A stretch of 20,349 bases of DNA from a virus: positions 1 through 20,349 of IMG/VR virus record IMGVR_UViG_3300049914_000152; one strand, 5' to 3'. Positions 1 to 7,235 of this stretch are shown here, in pieces. The position numbers and the translations under genes were made by a program. Position 1 is the first letter of the stretch; the number at the start of each line of letters is the position of its first letter. A model generated the notes under the pieces. It made no database searches and was not told the origin of the DNA. It worked only from the letters and a program-made list of their open reading frames with translations.

Positions 1-2549
1 GATATGATGAGGTCAACGACAAGTTCAATGCCTTCTTCTTCCAGCCGGTTGCGAGCATCGAGCAGGACACGGGGGCGGTGCGCGAGGGCGTGAACATTGT
101 CTCAGAAAATCTGCAGAAGGGATCACTCGACGATATCTGCAACTACGTCCTCATGTACTATTTCCCGCGCCGCTATCCCTATGGTGAGGACTGGACAGAG
201 CCCGCCGTCATCGAGGCGGGAACAGCAGCCTGGACGCGAGCAGCCGATTTCGTCCAGCAAGCCCATGTGCCGGGCGCGGCGCGCGAAGTGCGTCTCTTCC
301 AGCGAGGACCATGCACCACCATCAGTTCCGACTGCCTGAATGCGGACCACATTCACGTCGCGAGCACGGCCGGATTCGCGGCCACCGGCGGTATTCTCAT
401 TGCCGGTTTCGGTCTCGTCTACTATCTCAGCATCACCGGTGATCAATTCAATCTGCCAGGCGCCATCAACGGTCTCTGGAAAGCCGGTCTGACGGTCGTC
501 CAGGGCTGGCTCTCCGACCTTGGGCCGGTCGTTCAATGCGAAGTCGCCTCGGTCTACATGGCGCCAATTACCGAGACAGTCGACCAACTGGATCTCTATA
601 TCGAGAGCATCGTGGGAACACCGGGCCCCATCAAGGTCTACGCCGTCAGCAGCGAGTACGGATATCCAGCAGTCTACCTCGGGACCATCACGCCGACAGT
701 GCCCGGTTGGCAGACGCTCGAACTCGCGTGGACCGTGCCAGGACCCTACTATTACTCGCTTCGTCTGGTCTTCCAAGTCGAGGAGGCTCATACGATCGAC
801 GACTACTACACCCTGGGCACCGGACCGGCGGCGGTCGGTGACTTTTTCAGCTGGTACGTCTACTCAGATGTGTACGGCGGCGGCGGGGACCCGCTGCAGC
901 AGCTCTCGATTGCCTTGTGGAGCGGCCTTATGACCGCGCCCAACACCACCTGGGTCTGCACGGGCGCGACAAAGGCTCTCGATCAGGCAGCATTCCTCAG
1001 CTCCAGCGGAAACGTCATGAACGACAATAGAGCAGGAACGGGCTGCATTCGCTTCGTCGGCGCTGGCACGGCGAAGGTTGAGGATACCAGCGATATCGCA
1101 GAATATGACCGCCTGCACTTCTACTACAAGGGTAACCTCAGCCAAGTCGAGATCATCTGCGAGGGCGGTTCGTACTACCAAGCCCTCGGATCGCAGAGCG
1201 ACTGGAATGAGGAGACGCTGACGATCGCCGCCATGCTCAAGTCGGGCACGCCGCTGACAACGCTCATCGCCATCAAGTTCACGAATACCGGCGGGTCCGG
1301 ATGGGTCGACGGCCTGTACTTCCTCGCCCCGACAAGCGGCCTGCCCGTCACCGTCCAGGATAGCGATTCAATTCTGGCCTATGGTCAGCACCCCGAGGTC
1401 ATTTACGCGAAGGGCGTCACCGAGAGCAGCTACGCGTTCTCCCTTGCTCAGGCGATCGTCCTCGACCGCAAGATACCAAAGTATTCTGGGACCATCGTCG
1501 TCAAGGACACGCCCGGACGCTGGAGCCCCCAGAAGTCCGTGCGCGTGATGATCGCGAGCAAGGATATCGACGAAGTCATGGCCATCTACCAAGTTACCCA
1601 CATGTTCGACGGTTATGCACATCTCGAGGTCAACAGTTTCGAATTCGACTACGCCCGCATCCTGGCCGGATTGGAAAGTAGTATGGAAAACCTGCAGATC
1701 AGCGTCGGCTCGACCGTCCCCGTCGATGAGAACGTGGCGAAACAAGCCGTGATTGTCGCAGCCCATGCCGGCCGGCATGCAGCGAGTGGCCTCGATGAAA
1801 TCAACGTCGGCGGTCTGAGTGGCGTCCTCGCCGATAACCAGCCGTCGACCTGGGCTCTTGTCGCCAGCAAACCGTCGAGTGCGGTCGCGGACATCGATAA
1901 CGCCGTGAGTCTGAGACATGCGGCGGCTCATACCCATCCTGAATCGGAAGTGACAAACCTGACGACTGACCTTGCGGCAAAGGTCGCAAAGACGCTCTTT
2001 GATGCTTACTCTATTCTTGCAGCCACCGCCGATGACACGCCCGCTGCCCTTACTGTGGCAGAACAAACTCTGTTGGGCAGAATCACTGGCGGGGCTATCG
2101 CAGCCCTCTCTATTGCACAGATACGAACGCTTTTGGGGATAACCGCCGCTGGTGCTGCTCTGATTGATGATGCGGCGGCAACTAATCAATTGGCAACACT
2201 TGGCGCTGAACCCCTTGCTCCGGTAGCTGCGGCCTATACTCCCGCAACTGGTTCCCAAACAGTTGCCCTGGACGTGACAACCGTCAATATGCACGTTGTC
2301 ACCGGTCATGCCGATGGGACGGCAATTACCTTTACGGTGACGGGCGCAACGAACAACCAACGCTTCGTGGTCTCAATCCTGCAGGGCGGTACGACCGTCT
2401 CAACGATTGCCGCATGGTTTGCAACGATCCGGTGGGCGGGGGGAGCGCCTCCGACATTGACGGCAACAGTGAACAAGAGAGATACGTTCGGATTCATAAG
2501 GACCGGTGCCAATACCTATGACGGTTTCGTCATTGGACAAGGCGCGTGA
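1..2549 (+). CDS. Tail/baseplate protein with fibre-like C-terminus (5' partial)
   Basis: The reading frame is open from base 3 with no stop, so the gene begins outside the window; GTG at 78 is only the first internal start-like codon. At least 848 residues are visible. Counting from that GTG, residues 150-240 and 290-425 look like beta-rich, carbohydrate-binding-type domains (many Tyr/Trp/Gly). Residues about 435-560 contain DSDSILAYG and a following segment like those in baseplate hub or tail-lysin proteins. The motif AAHAGRHAASG (about 572) is typical of tail-fibre hinge regions. The last 100 residues (IRWAGGAPPTLT, then GFVIGQGA) match a common C-terminal tail-fibre domain. It probably sits at the tail tip and contacts the host surface. 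The family assignment is by motif recognition only; a structural role is fairly sure, the exact component is not. Confidence 0.8.
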   Translation, partial: YDEVNDKFNAFFFQPVASIEQDTGAVREGVNIVSENLQKGSLDDICNYVLMYYFPRRYPYGEDWTEPAVIEAGTAAWTRAADFVQQAHVPGAAREVRLFQRGPCTTISSDCLNADHIHVASTAGFAATGGILIAGFGLVYYLSITGDQFNLPGAINGLWKAGLTVVQGWLSDLGPVVQCEVASVYMAPITETVDQLDLYIESIVGTPGPIKVYAVSSEYGYPAVYLGTITPTVPGWQTLELAWTVPGPYYYSLRLVFQVEEAHTIDDYYTLGTGPAAVGDFFSWYVYSDVYGGGGDPLQQLSIALWSGLMTAPNTTWVCTGATKALDQAAFLSSSGNVMNDNRAGTGCIRFVGAGTAKVEDTSDIAEYDRLHFYYKGNLSQVEIICEGGSYYQALGSQSDWNEETLTIAAMLKSGTPLTTLIAIKFTNTGGSGWVDGLYFLAPTSGLPVTVQDSDSILAYGQHPEVIYAKGVTESSYAFSLAQAIVLDRKIPKYSGTIVVKDTPGRWSPQKSVRVMIASKDIDEVMAIYQVTHMFDGYAHLEVNSFEFDYARILAGLESSMENLQISVGSTVPVDENVAKQAVIVAAHAGRHAASGLDEINVGGLSGVLADNQPSTWALVASKPSSAVADIDNAVSLRHAAAHTHPESEVTNLTTDLAAKVAKTLFDAYSILAATADDTPAALTVAEQTLLGRITGGAIAALSIAQIRTLLGITAAGAALIDDAAATNQLATLGAEPLAPVAAAYTPATGSQTVALDVTTVNMHVVTGHADGTAITFTVTGATNNQRFVVSILQGGTTVSTIAAWFATIRWAGGAPPTLTATVNKRDTFGFIRTGANTYDGFVIGQGA

Positions 2550-2624
2550 CCTTCTGGCTCCGTATCTCTATAAGGATTGACCGGAACCACATCAACTGGT
2601 AGATCATGACCGCAGGAGGTTGAG

Positions 2625-3038
2625 ATGACCTATATGGGCGACGGGAATGAACGTGCAATGGTTGACGAACAGTTCCAGCAACACGCGGTATCAAATGAAG
2701 GGCGGATCTTGTCGCTCGAACAATACGTCATGGGAAAAGGGGGTATCTTCAACCTCATGCAGGAAATGAAGCAGCAACTGGGCGATCTCAGCAAGAACTT
2801 CGACGACAAGATGGGCAAGTTCGACGATCGGATGGGCGGGTTTGACCGTGAACTGCAAGAAGTGAAGCGAATCGTCAATGAGGAAAAGAACTTGAGAGTG
2901 GACAAAGAAAAGTTGGCAGTTGAGGCCAAAAAGCCAGCCATTGCGATGGGCTGGAGTATCGCTGAAAAGTTCATCTGGACAATTTTGCTGGCACTTATCA
3001 CGTGGGTGGGTTATTTGCTACTGGCTACTCAGAAGTAG
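2625..3038 (+). CDS. Coiled-coil protein with C-terminal membrane anchor (XhlA/holin-accessory-like)
   Basis: 137 residues. The start is fixed by a strong AGGAGGT ribosome site at 2614-2620, five bases before the ATG. Residues about 45-105 are rich in Glu, Lys, Asp and Leu with short repeats (DDKMGKFDDRMGGFD) and look like a coiled coil. Residues about 110-133 form one hydrophobic segment (WTILLALITWVGYLLLA) ending in a short QK tail. This architecture resembles the hemolysin XhlA-type proteins found in phage lysis cassettes, and the amidase lies two genes downstream. I infer a membrane-anchored role in lysis. A tail-associated structural role is possible because it directly follows the fibre gene. 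Confidence 0.7.
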   Translation: MTYMGDGNERAMVDEQFQQHAVSNEGRILSLEQYVMGKGGIFNLMQEMKQQLGDLSKNFDDKMGKFDDRMGGFDRELQEVKRIVNEEKNLRVDKEKLAVEAKKPAIAMGWSIAEKFIWTILLALITWVGYLLLATQK

Positions 3039-3051
3039 CCGAAGGAGATTT

Positions 3052-3759
3052 ATGTTCGATGAATCAGAAAGACGGCATGGCATCAAGGAAGTTGAAGTCA
3101 AGACCCTCCAGGTGGAAGTCTGGCGGAAAGAGGGCGCGATCGTCGCGGTCAATGAAGCTGGGCATCTCGGCTCCCAGGATCTGGTGGCAGACCCGGCAAA
3201 GGAAAACGTTTACAGGTGCATCGGCGCCTACGGGCGTCCAGGCTCGAAGATTCCCGTCACGTTCTCACTGGAGACGCTTGGAACAATCGGGACTCGTCCT
3301 GTCGTGACGGGAACGGTTCATCCCGCCGTTTGGAAAGACATCAGGTTCGATGCTCTGAAATGGTTGGACGAACCCGAGAAGGCCGCCGCCCTCTCCGACA
3401 AGGAGAAGGTCAAGCTCCAGAACATCGGAGTGGCCGAACTGAACGACATCGTTCTTGCCGCTCTCGTGGCTGTTCCGCGCGTTTGGTCTCCTCTCGTCGA
3501 CGCGGCGATGGCTATCATGCAACATGCGAATGGAAGCCAAGCGGCATTCCCCGAACCCATCATGACCGTAGTTCCCGATACCATCGAGGTCCCAGACCAT
3601 GCGGATGGGGCAGTTGCCACGTTGAAGGTCGGAGACCATTTCTTCACGGTCGGAGGCAAGTATTTCCGCTTCGTGTCCTACGGCATCTGCAAGGGCCGTG
3701 AGCGCTATGCCTTCACGTGGATGGGCGTGCCGGTGAGTTACCTCGACGAACCGAAGTAA
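3052..3759 (+). CDS. Unknown phage protein between tail and lysin genes
   Basis: 235 residues. ATG at 3052 is chosen over an upstream in-frame ATG at 2920 because GAAGGAGA lies just before it and because it starts after the previous stop. I do not recognise the family. The N-terminal 100 residues look beta-rich and globular. Residues about 105-160 are charged and helical (DEPEKAAALSDKEKVKLQ, then a hydrophobic LNDIVLAALVAVP). The C-terminal 60 residues are again beta-like. There is no signal peptide and no clear membrane span. The stop codon is followed at once by the ATG of the amidase gene, so the two are probably co-translated in the tail/lysis operon. Confidence 0.75.
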   Translation: MFDESERRHGIKEVEVKTLQVEVWRKEGAIVAVNEAGHLGSQDLVADPAKENVYRCIGAYGRPGSKIPVTFSLETLGTIGTRPVVTGTVHPAVWKDIRFDALKWLDEPEKAAALSDKEKVKLQNIGVAELNDIVLAALVAVPRVWSPLVDAAMAIMQHANGSQAAFPEPIMTVVPDTIEVPDHADGAVATLKVGDHFFTVGGKYFRFVSYGICKGRERYAFTWMGVPVSYLDEPK

Positions 3760-4452
3760 ATGCGAATCTATCTGTCGCCAAGCAACCAACCATGTAACAC
3801 CTATGTCCTTGGCGGCACGAACGAGAAGGTGCAGATGGAGGGCGTCGCGGCTCGCATCAAGGCCATCCTTGATACAGACTATTTCTGCGAGACGGTGATG
3901 GCGACGCTCTCCCTGTCCATTAGACTGACCGAGCGACCGAAAGAAGCTCACGATAAGGGGTGCGATGTCTACCTCGCGATCCACAGCAACTCGGGCGATG
4001 GCAAGGCAAGCGGGGCAATGGCGTACTATTACCCGGACCAGCCGCAGGGCAAGGTGCTGGCTGAGCATATCGTCCGGGAACTGGGCTCGGTCTGCCCTGT
4101 CAAGAGCACCCGGTCGTCGCCCGTCCAGAATGGCATGGCGCAGTTTGGCGGCGCGGGCATGGGAGAAGTCCGGAGCCCGGCAAGTTTCGGACTGATCGCG
4201 GTGCTGGCTGAGACGGACTTCCATGACAACCCCGTGATCGCGCAGTGGATCATCGCCAACAAGGACAGCATTGCTCATGCCTACGTGCACGCGCTGGTGG
4301 ATGCCTTAGGGATTGCAAGGAGGCCCCAGCTCTCTATCGCGCAGCAGGAAATGATTGACCGGGGGATCGTCAACCTACCCGTCGACTGGAACACCGTGGT
4401 TACGTACAACATTCTTGCGTGGGTCCTGCATAAGGACCGTGGCAAGGCATAG
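3760..4452 (+). CDS. N-acetylmuramoyl-L-alanine amidase (Amidase_3-type endolysin)
   Basis: 230 residues. It should cut the bond between N-acetylmuramic acid and L-alanine in peptidoglycan during host lysis. Residues 3-22 (IYLSPSNQPCN, then GGTNE) correspond to the variant N-terminus of Amidase_3 enzymes that carry SPSxQ in place of the usual DPGHGG. E22 or E27 is a likely zinc ligand, H75 in LAIHSNS is the second, and E151 in LAETDFHDN fits the catalytic glutamate. Residues 190-228 form a short tail (QQEMIDRGIV) that resembles a helical repeat more than a known wall-binding domain. It starts right after the upstream stop and is followed by a holin-like gene. A zinc amidase is well supported; the changed first ligand (Gln for His) is a real departure. 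Confidence 0.88.
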   Translation: MRIYLSPSNQPCNTYVLGGTNEKVQMEGVAARIKAILDTDYFCETVMATLSLSIRLTERPKEAHDKGCDVYLAIHSNSGDGKASGAMAYYYPDQPQGKVLAEHIVRELGSVCPVKSTRSSPVQNGMAQFGGAGMGEVRSPASFGLIAVLAETDFHDNPVIAQWIIANKDSIAHAYVHALVDALGIARRPQLSIAQQEMIDRGIVNLPVDWNTVVTYNILAWVLHKDRGKA

Positions 4453-4460
4453 GAGGTACC

Positions 4461-4823
4461 ATGACTGAGTTTGTGATTCTCTTTGTGCTCGCAATTCTCG
4501 TCGAAGCTCTCGTGAACCTGACGCTCGGCGATGTTCCCGTCTGGGGTTGGGTGAAGAAGGTCGCATCCATGATCCTCGGGATCGCCTTCTGCGTCTTGTG
4601 GAAGGTCGGACTCATTTCCCTGCTCGGCATTGAAGGCGGGATACCATTGGTCGACTACATAGCCACGGGCATCATTATCTCCCGTGGCGCCAACTACCTA
4701 AACCAATTGCTGACGAGACTCAAGGGCGGGGACGCGACGACGACAGTGACGACCACGCCTACAACATCGGATGCGTCGACTACGACGACTACCAAAACCA
4801 CGCCGACAGTACCACCTATCTAA
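4461..4823 (+). CDS. Putative holin-like membrane protein with Thr-rich tail
   Basis: 120 residues, ATG at 4461 after a strong AGGAGGT site. Hydrophobic stretches at about 3-22 (FVILFVLAILVEALVNLTL), 33-56 and 64-78 suggest two or three membrane spans. The last 30 residues are low complexity, mostly Thr with Ser, Pro and Lys (KGGDATTTVTTTP onward), on the DNA a run of ACG/ACC/ACT codons. Its position after the amidase and its small membrane architecture suggest a holin, which makes the inner-membrane hole that releases the endolysin. No family-specific motif is visible, so this rests on context. It is the last gene of the tail/lysis block. Confidence 0.65.
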   Translation: MTEFVILFVLAILVEALVNLTLGDVPVWGWVKKVASMILGIAFCVLWKVGLISLLGIEGGIPLVDYIATGIIISRGANYLNQLLTRLKGGDATTTVTTTPTTSDASTTTTTKTTPTVPPI

Positions 4824-5101
4824 TTGAACACCCCGGCACCCGAACAATCATCGGGAACAAATGAGAATGGTAGTGTCTCAGTCGGGATAGTCTCACCTGC
4901 CACGAGCGGGAAGAGATCCTTGGCCGATGCTTTTTTTAGGTCGGCCATCGCAGTTTGGGGCAAAATCCCTCCCTAGGCAGAACGGCATATCGAAAAGAGG
5001 CCCTAGGGCGCAATCTCGTTTGGCTTGCCTTGTGTTGGTAGCCCTAGTTCACGCTTCGTGCGCGTGGTGAGGCCAGTCCATCAACTGATCTTTCTCAAAC
5101 C
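4824..5101. other. Non-coding gap with hairpins and repeated CCCTAG
   Basis: No credible gene lies in these 278 bases. Small inverted repeats are present: CCCGA/TCGGG around 4840-4856, and TGGCCGA (4921-4927) with TCGGCCA (4941-4947), whose loop holds seven T residues. The second could serve as a weak terminator between the converging lysis operon and the minus-strand lipoprotein gene, although its T run is in the loop and not after the stem. CCCTAG occurs four times, at 4971, 5001, 5042 and 5100, the last overlapping the lipoprotein stop codon. The copy at 5001 is inside a perfect GCCCTAGGGC palindrome. Confidence 0.5.
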
Positions 5102-5449
5102 CTAGTTGCCGAAGATTGATATGACAAGACCTGATTTCTGCGCAAGGACATTGCCGTTTTTGTCCACGATGGTTACTGCCAGCAAACCAGAATCGGTATC
5201 ATTGGACAGGATACATGAATCCAGGGTGCCAACGATCACGTAATCGGCCGGGACAGTTCCCTTGATGTCTCGTGTTTTCTTATCGCCGTATCCCGAGCTG
5301 ACAACGTAGGAACATGAGCCAGTAAAATGGACTCCTTTTGTCCCGGTCACCTGAATCCGGAATGATGGACCGTCTGGAATTGCGGCGGCACGACACGCTG
5401 TCATCAATAGAACCACAAGAATCAGCGCGAATACTCTTCCTCTTCGCAT
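5102..5449 (-). CDS. Putative lipoprotein (minus strand)
   Basis: 115 residues, the only convincing minus-strand gene. The ATG at 5447-5449 is chosen because a perfect AAGGAGGT site lies just upstream on that strand; an upstream start at 5509 would read through the promoter. The N-terminus is a lipoprotein signal: MRRGR, a hydrophobic core FALILVVLLM, then a TAC lipobox with the lipid-accepting Cys at about residue 19. The rest looks like a small beta-sandwich, with two further cysteines (in GSCSY and DSCIL) that could form a disulphide outside the cytoplasm. The pattern faintly resembles MmpS-type small lipoproteins. Its own promoter and reverse orientation suggest a lysogenic-conversion gene, possibly for superinfection exclusion; that role is inference. 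Confidence 0.75.
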   Translation of the reverse strand: MRRGRVFALILVVLLMTACRAAAIPDGPSFRIQVTGTKGVHFTGSCSYVVSSGYGDKKTRDIKGTVPADYVIVGTLDSCILSNDTDSGLLAVTIVDKNGNVLAQKSGLVISIFGN

Positions 5450-5480
5450 GTTTACCTCCTTGGCAGTACAGTTGTTTGCC

Positions 5481-5509
5481 AGTATCTCTTTATCCCTCCT
5501 TCCTGTCAA
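5481..5509 (-). promoter_or_regulatory. Promoter for the lipoprotein gene
   Basis: On the minus strand, TTGACA (plus-strand bases 5504-5509) is followed by 17 bases and GATACT (5481-5486), a good sigma-70-type match about 30 bases before the lipoprotein start. Its -35 box and that of the opposite promoter form an 8-base inverted repeat, CTGTCAAG at 5503-5510 and CTTGACAG at 5531-5538. One regulator could therefore control both directions. Confidence 0.65.
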
Positions 5510-5531
5510 GGCGGTTTAGCTATTTACCCTC

Positions 5532-5560
5532 TTGACAGTAAAGAGCTTTGCTGCTATACA
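5532..5560 (+). promoter_or_regulatory. Promoter for the parA cassette
   Basis: TTGACA (5532-5537), a 17-base spacer, then TATACA (5555-5560): a near-consensus sigma-70 promoter. The -35 region lies within a small inverted repeat, CTCTT/AAGAG (5530-5546), a possible operator. A variant of the repeated leader motif begins about five bases after the -10 box. Confidence 0.7.
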
Positions 5561-5566
5561 GGTATT

Positions 5567-5586
5567 GGACTGGGGGAAGGGAGTCC
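5567..5586 (+). promoter_or_regulatory. Leader motif, variant copy 1
   Basis: GGACTGGGGGA matches the core of the GCGGACTGGGGAG element but the first two bases differ (TT for GC). GGACT (5567-5571) can pair with AGTCC (5582-5586), placing the purine-rich ribosome site GGGGAAGGG in the hairpin loop just before the GTG at 5590. Confidence 0.55.
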
Positions 5587-5589
5587 AGC

Positions 5590-5787
5590 GTGATTCAGCA
5601 TAAGTCTCACCCAGAAGTCGACGAACTCTGCAGCGCAAAGATCAGATACCTTGCCAGAACTCTACGCAAACATCCAACACAGATTATCGACGAAGCGATC
5701 GACCGGATGTTCCGGGAGTGCAACGAGCGGCCGCCGGAAGCCAATCTGATCACCGAGCAGATCCCCGAGAGCGAGCGTCTCCTGTGA
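5590..5787 (+). CDS. Small putative ribbon-helix-helix protein upstream of parA
   Basis: 66 residues from GTG at 5590, chosen because GGGGGAAGGGA precedes it and because an upstream in-frame start at 5548 would lie inside the promoter. Residues about 14-42 (KIRYLARTLRKHPTQIIDEA) resemble the helices of Arc/CopG-type DNA-binding proteins, in which LA..L..s.sqIIdeAI is a common pattern. Its stop overlaps the parA GTG (GTGA at 5784-5787), so translation is coupled. Small ribbon-helix-helix proteins beside ParA often bind the centromere or repress the operon. That function is inferred from context. Confidence 0.65.
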   Translation: MIQHKSHPEVDELCSAKIRYLARTLRKHPTQIIDEAIDRMFRECNERPPEANLITEQIPESERLL

Positions 5788-6527
5788 TTGTTGCTGTTGC
5801 CAATTTGAAGGGCGGCACCGGCAAAACCACCACCACCTTTCATATTGCTCGCTACTTTGCTTCGCAGGGTCGGACCACGCTGGCGGTCGACTTAGACGAC
5901 CAAGGCAGCCTGACGTCGCTCCTGACTCATGACCTGCCGCGAGAAAACAATATCGCGCAGATCTTCACATCGAAGTCTGACCCGCCCGTCTCCATGCAAA
6001 TCAGCCTCAACCTGGATCTGATTGGCGCGGACGATACCCTCTCAGAGTACGAATCGGGTCCAGAGTACGAGCGGTCCTTTCGACTGCGCGAACTTCTGTC
6101 GACGCTGACCTATGGCGTGACGATCTGCGATACCCCGACACACTTGGGGCTCTCTGTCACCAACGCCCTCATAGCGGCGGATTGCGTCCTTATCCCCGTG
6201 AGACCGGACCGGTTCAACCGCGACGCTATGGCTCGCCTCTTCTCGAGGATCGTCTTTGTCCGGGAACATGGTAACCCATCACTTAAGATCGCCGGCATGA
6301 TCCTCAACGCCGTCCAAGAGAGAACATCCTACGCCAAGGCCTTCGCGGCCATGCTCCGAGATACGTACGAGGCTGCCGTGTTCGAGACGATCATTCCCTC
6401 GAGCATCCGGGTTACTCAGGCGCTCGAAGAATCGGAACCGGTATGGGAGTTTTCCCCGAAGGAGAAGGTGTCCGTGGCATGGAAGTCCTTCCTGGGAGAA
6501 TTGGAAAGGACCCTATGGGATACCTAG
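5784..6527 (+). CDS. parA: ParA-family partition ATPase
   Basis: 247 residues from GTG 5784. It begins almost directly with the deviant Walker A motif KGGTGKTT (residues 9-16, signature K9 and K14), followed by the A' region AVDLDDQGS (34-42) and a Walker B-like VTICDTPTHLG near 110-120. Length and motif order fit the small ParA/Soj/MinD-type ATPases without an N-terminal helix-turn-helix. Such proteins bind DNA in an ATP-dependent way and, with a centromere-binding partner, distribute plasmids or plasmid prophages to daughter cells. It lies between two small putative DNA-binding genes, overlapping the first by 4 bases and the second by 13. No classical ParB is visible. The family call is very sure; its job in this phage is inferred. 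Confidence 0.92.
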   Translation: MIVAVANLKGGTGKTTTTFHIARYFASQGRTTLAVDLDDQGSLTSLLTHDLPRENNIAQIFTSKSDPPVSMQISLNLDLIGADDTLSEYESGPEYERSFRLRELLSTLTYGVTICDTPTHLGLSVTNALIAADCVLIPVRPDRFNRDAMARLFSRIVFVREHGNPSLKIAGMILNAVQERTSYAKAFAAMLRDTYEAAVFETIIPSSIRVTQALEESEPVWEFSPKEKVSVAWKSFLGELERTLWDT

Positions 6528-6742
6528 ATCGGGCATTGAAGGAGAAGAAAGCTAAGATCACGCTCTACTGGGACGAAGCAACTCTGCTTGCCGTCGGTGA
6601 GTTCTGCTTGCATCACCGGGGTTGGAACAAGTCGACCTTCTCCGAGGCCGCGGTCCTTGAAAAGGTTGAACGCGACAAGGCTAGCGAACAGGCGAAGAAA
6701 CCCGTCGACCTGATCATGCGGCACACCAGCAAGGAGACATGA
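6515..6742 (+). CDS. Small ParB-like/ribbon-helix-helix protein downstream of parA
   Basis: 75 residues from ATG 6515, which has TTGGAAAGGA just upstream; a longer form from 6443 would lie deep inside parA. Residues about 12-50 (KAKITLYWDE, then FCLHHRGWNKSTFSEAAV) fit a ribbon-helix-helix fold: one beta strand for DNA contact followed by two helices. The C-terminal 25 residues are charged. Overlapping the 3' end of parA by 13 bases, it has the position and size of the centromere-binding partner in type Ib partition systems. No family signature proves this. Confidence 0.65.
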   Translation: MGYLDRALKEKKAKITLYWDEATLLAVGEFCLHHRGWNKSTFSEAAVLEKVERDKASEQAKKPVDLIMRHTSKET

Positions 6743-6801
6743 CGGCATACTGCTAAAACGGTCTAAGACGGTGACAACCTGACCAAACGCCACGTGCGCT
6801 C

Positions 6802-6819
6802 GCCACAGAGTGCTGTGGC
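6802..6819 (+). repeat. Perfect hairpin after the parA cassette
   Basis: GCCACAG (6802-6808), a four-base loop AGTG, then CTGTGGC (6813-6819): a perfect 7-bp inverted repeat 60 bases after the last parA-cassette gene. The following bases TTCACTATTCGTT are only moderately T-rich. It may be a weak terminator or a binding palindrome such as a centromere half-site. Confidence 0.5.
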
Positions 6820-6854
6820 TTCACTATTCGTTCACGATTGATGTGTAATTCTTC

Positions 6855-6882
6855 TTGACAGGGGCAACCGAAAGGGAACAAT
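6855..6882 (+). promoter_or_regulatory. Likely promoter before the 6943 operon
   Basis: TTGACA (6855-6860) is a consensus -35 box. AACAAT (6877-6882) after 16 bases is a partial -10 match; other hexamers nearby are no better. It lies about 40 bases before the leader motif at 6924. Confidence 0.45.
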
Positions 6883-6923
6883 AAGAACAGTAAGACGTGG
6901 AGGCCACGAGTCCTCTGACATAT

Positions 6924-6937
6924 GCGGACTGGGGAGG
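6924..6937 (+). promoter_or_regulatory. Leader motif copy 2
   Basis: GCGGACTGGGGAGG, a perfect copy, ends five bases before ATG 6943. It is preceded by CATAT, as is the copy at 14530. GGGGAGG can act as the ribosome-binding site of the first gene in this operon. Confidence 0.75.
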
Positions 6938-6942
6938 AAGCA

Positions 6943-7116
6943 ATGAAGGTAGTCACTGGGCACGGTACGTCCAAGCATGGTGCAGCGCCAGGGTTCAGCA
7001 GATACACCCGCGCCGCCAAGCGGTCGGATCGCCGTCAGTCTCTCACTCTAGCATGGATGCTCGTCACGCCACGTTATCAGCCGCGCTCCGCCGGCACGTT
7101 CGGACGTGCGGCATGA
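6943..7116 (+). CDS. Small basic protein, unknown
   Basis: 57 residues from ATG 6943. The start is chosen because the leader motif with its GGGGAGG site lies at the right distance. The product is rich in Arg, Lys, Ser and Gly (SRYTRAAKRSDRRQS) and is probably very basic, with no recognised domain. Its stop overlaps the next start (ATGA at 7113-7116). Position and translation signals are good, but the composition is not strongly protein-like. A longer ORF in another frame (from 6897) covers the same DNA and lacks a ribosome site. Confidence 0.5.
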   Translation: MKVVTGHGTSKHGAAPGFSRYTRAAKRSDRRQSLTLAWMLVTPRYQPRSAGTFGRAA

Positions 7117-7235
7117 TCTCCTTGACCTATCTGATGTCCTTTGGCCTCGGCATCATCGTCGGGGCAGGCGTCGGCATCTGGCTCGTTTTCCGCAAGATAC
7201 ACTGGCTCGTGAAGTGGGGTCTCGTCGATGAGTGA
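7113..7235 (+). CDS. Single-span membrane miniprotein
   Basis: 40 residues from ATG 7113, overlapping the previous stop by four bases. Nearly the whole N-terminal half is one hydrophobic, glycine-rich helix (YLMSFGLGIIVGAGVGIWLV), followed by FRKIHWLVKW, which would lie in the cytoplasm. Its stop overlaps the ATG of the next gene (7228). A longer in-frame form from 6897 is possible but would span the promoter motif. Function unknown. Confidence 0.6.
   Translation: MISLTYLMSFGLGIIVGAGVGIWLVFRKIHWLVKWGLVDE

Noticed and set aside
1368-2360. 330-residue minus-strand ORF
   Set aside because: Antisense to the tail protein with its recognisable fibre motifs; no start signals.
3265-4290. 341-residue minus-strand ORF
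   Set aside because: It is antisense to the 3052 gene and the amidase, both of which have good starts and family motifs; it is a shadow of GC-rich coding DNA.
6897-7235. 112-residue ORF covering the leader motif and membrane miniprotein
   Set aside because: Its first 70 residues run over the motif and the 6943 gene without a ribosome site; only the part from ATG 7113 is credible.
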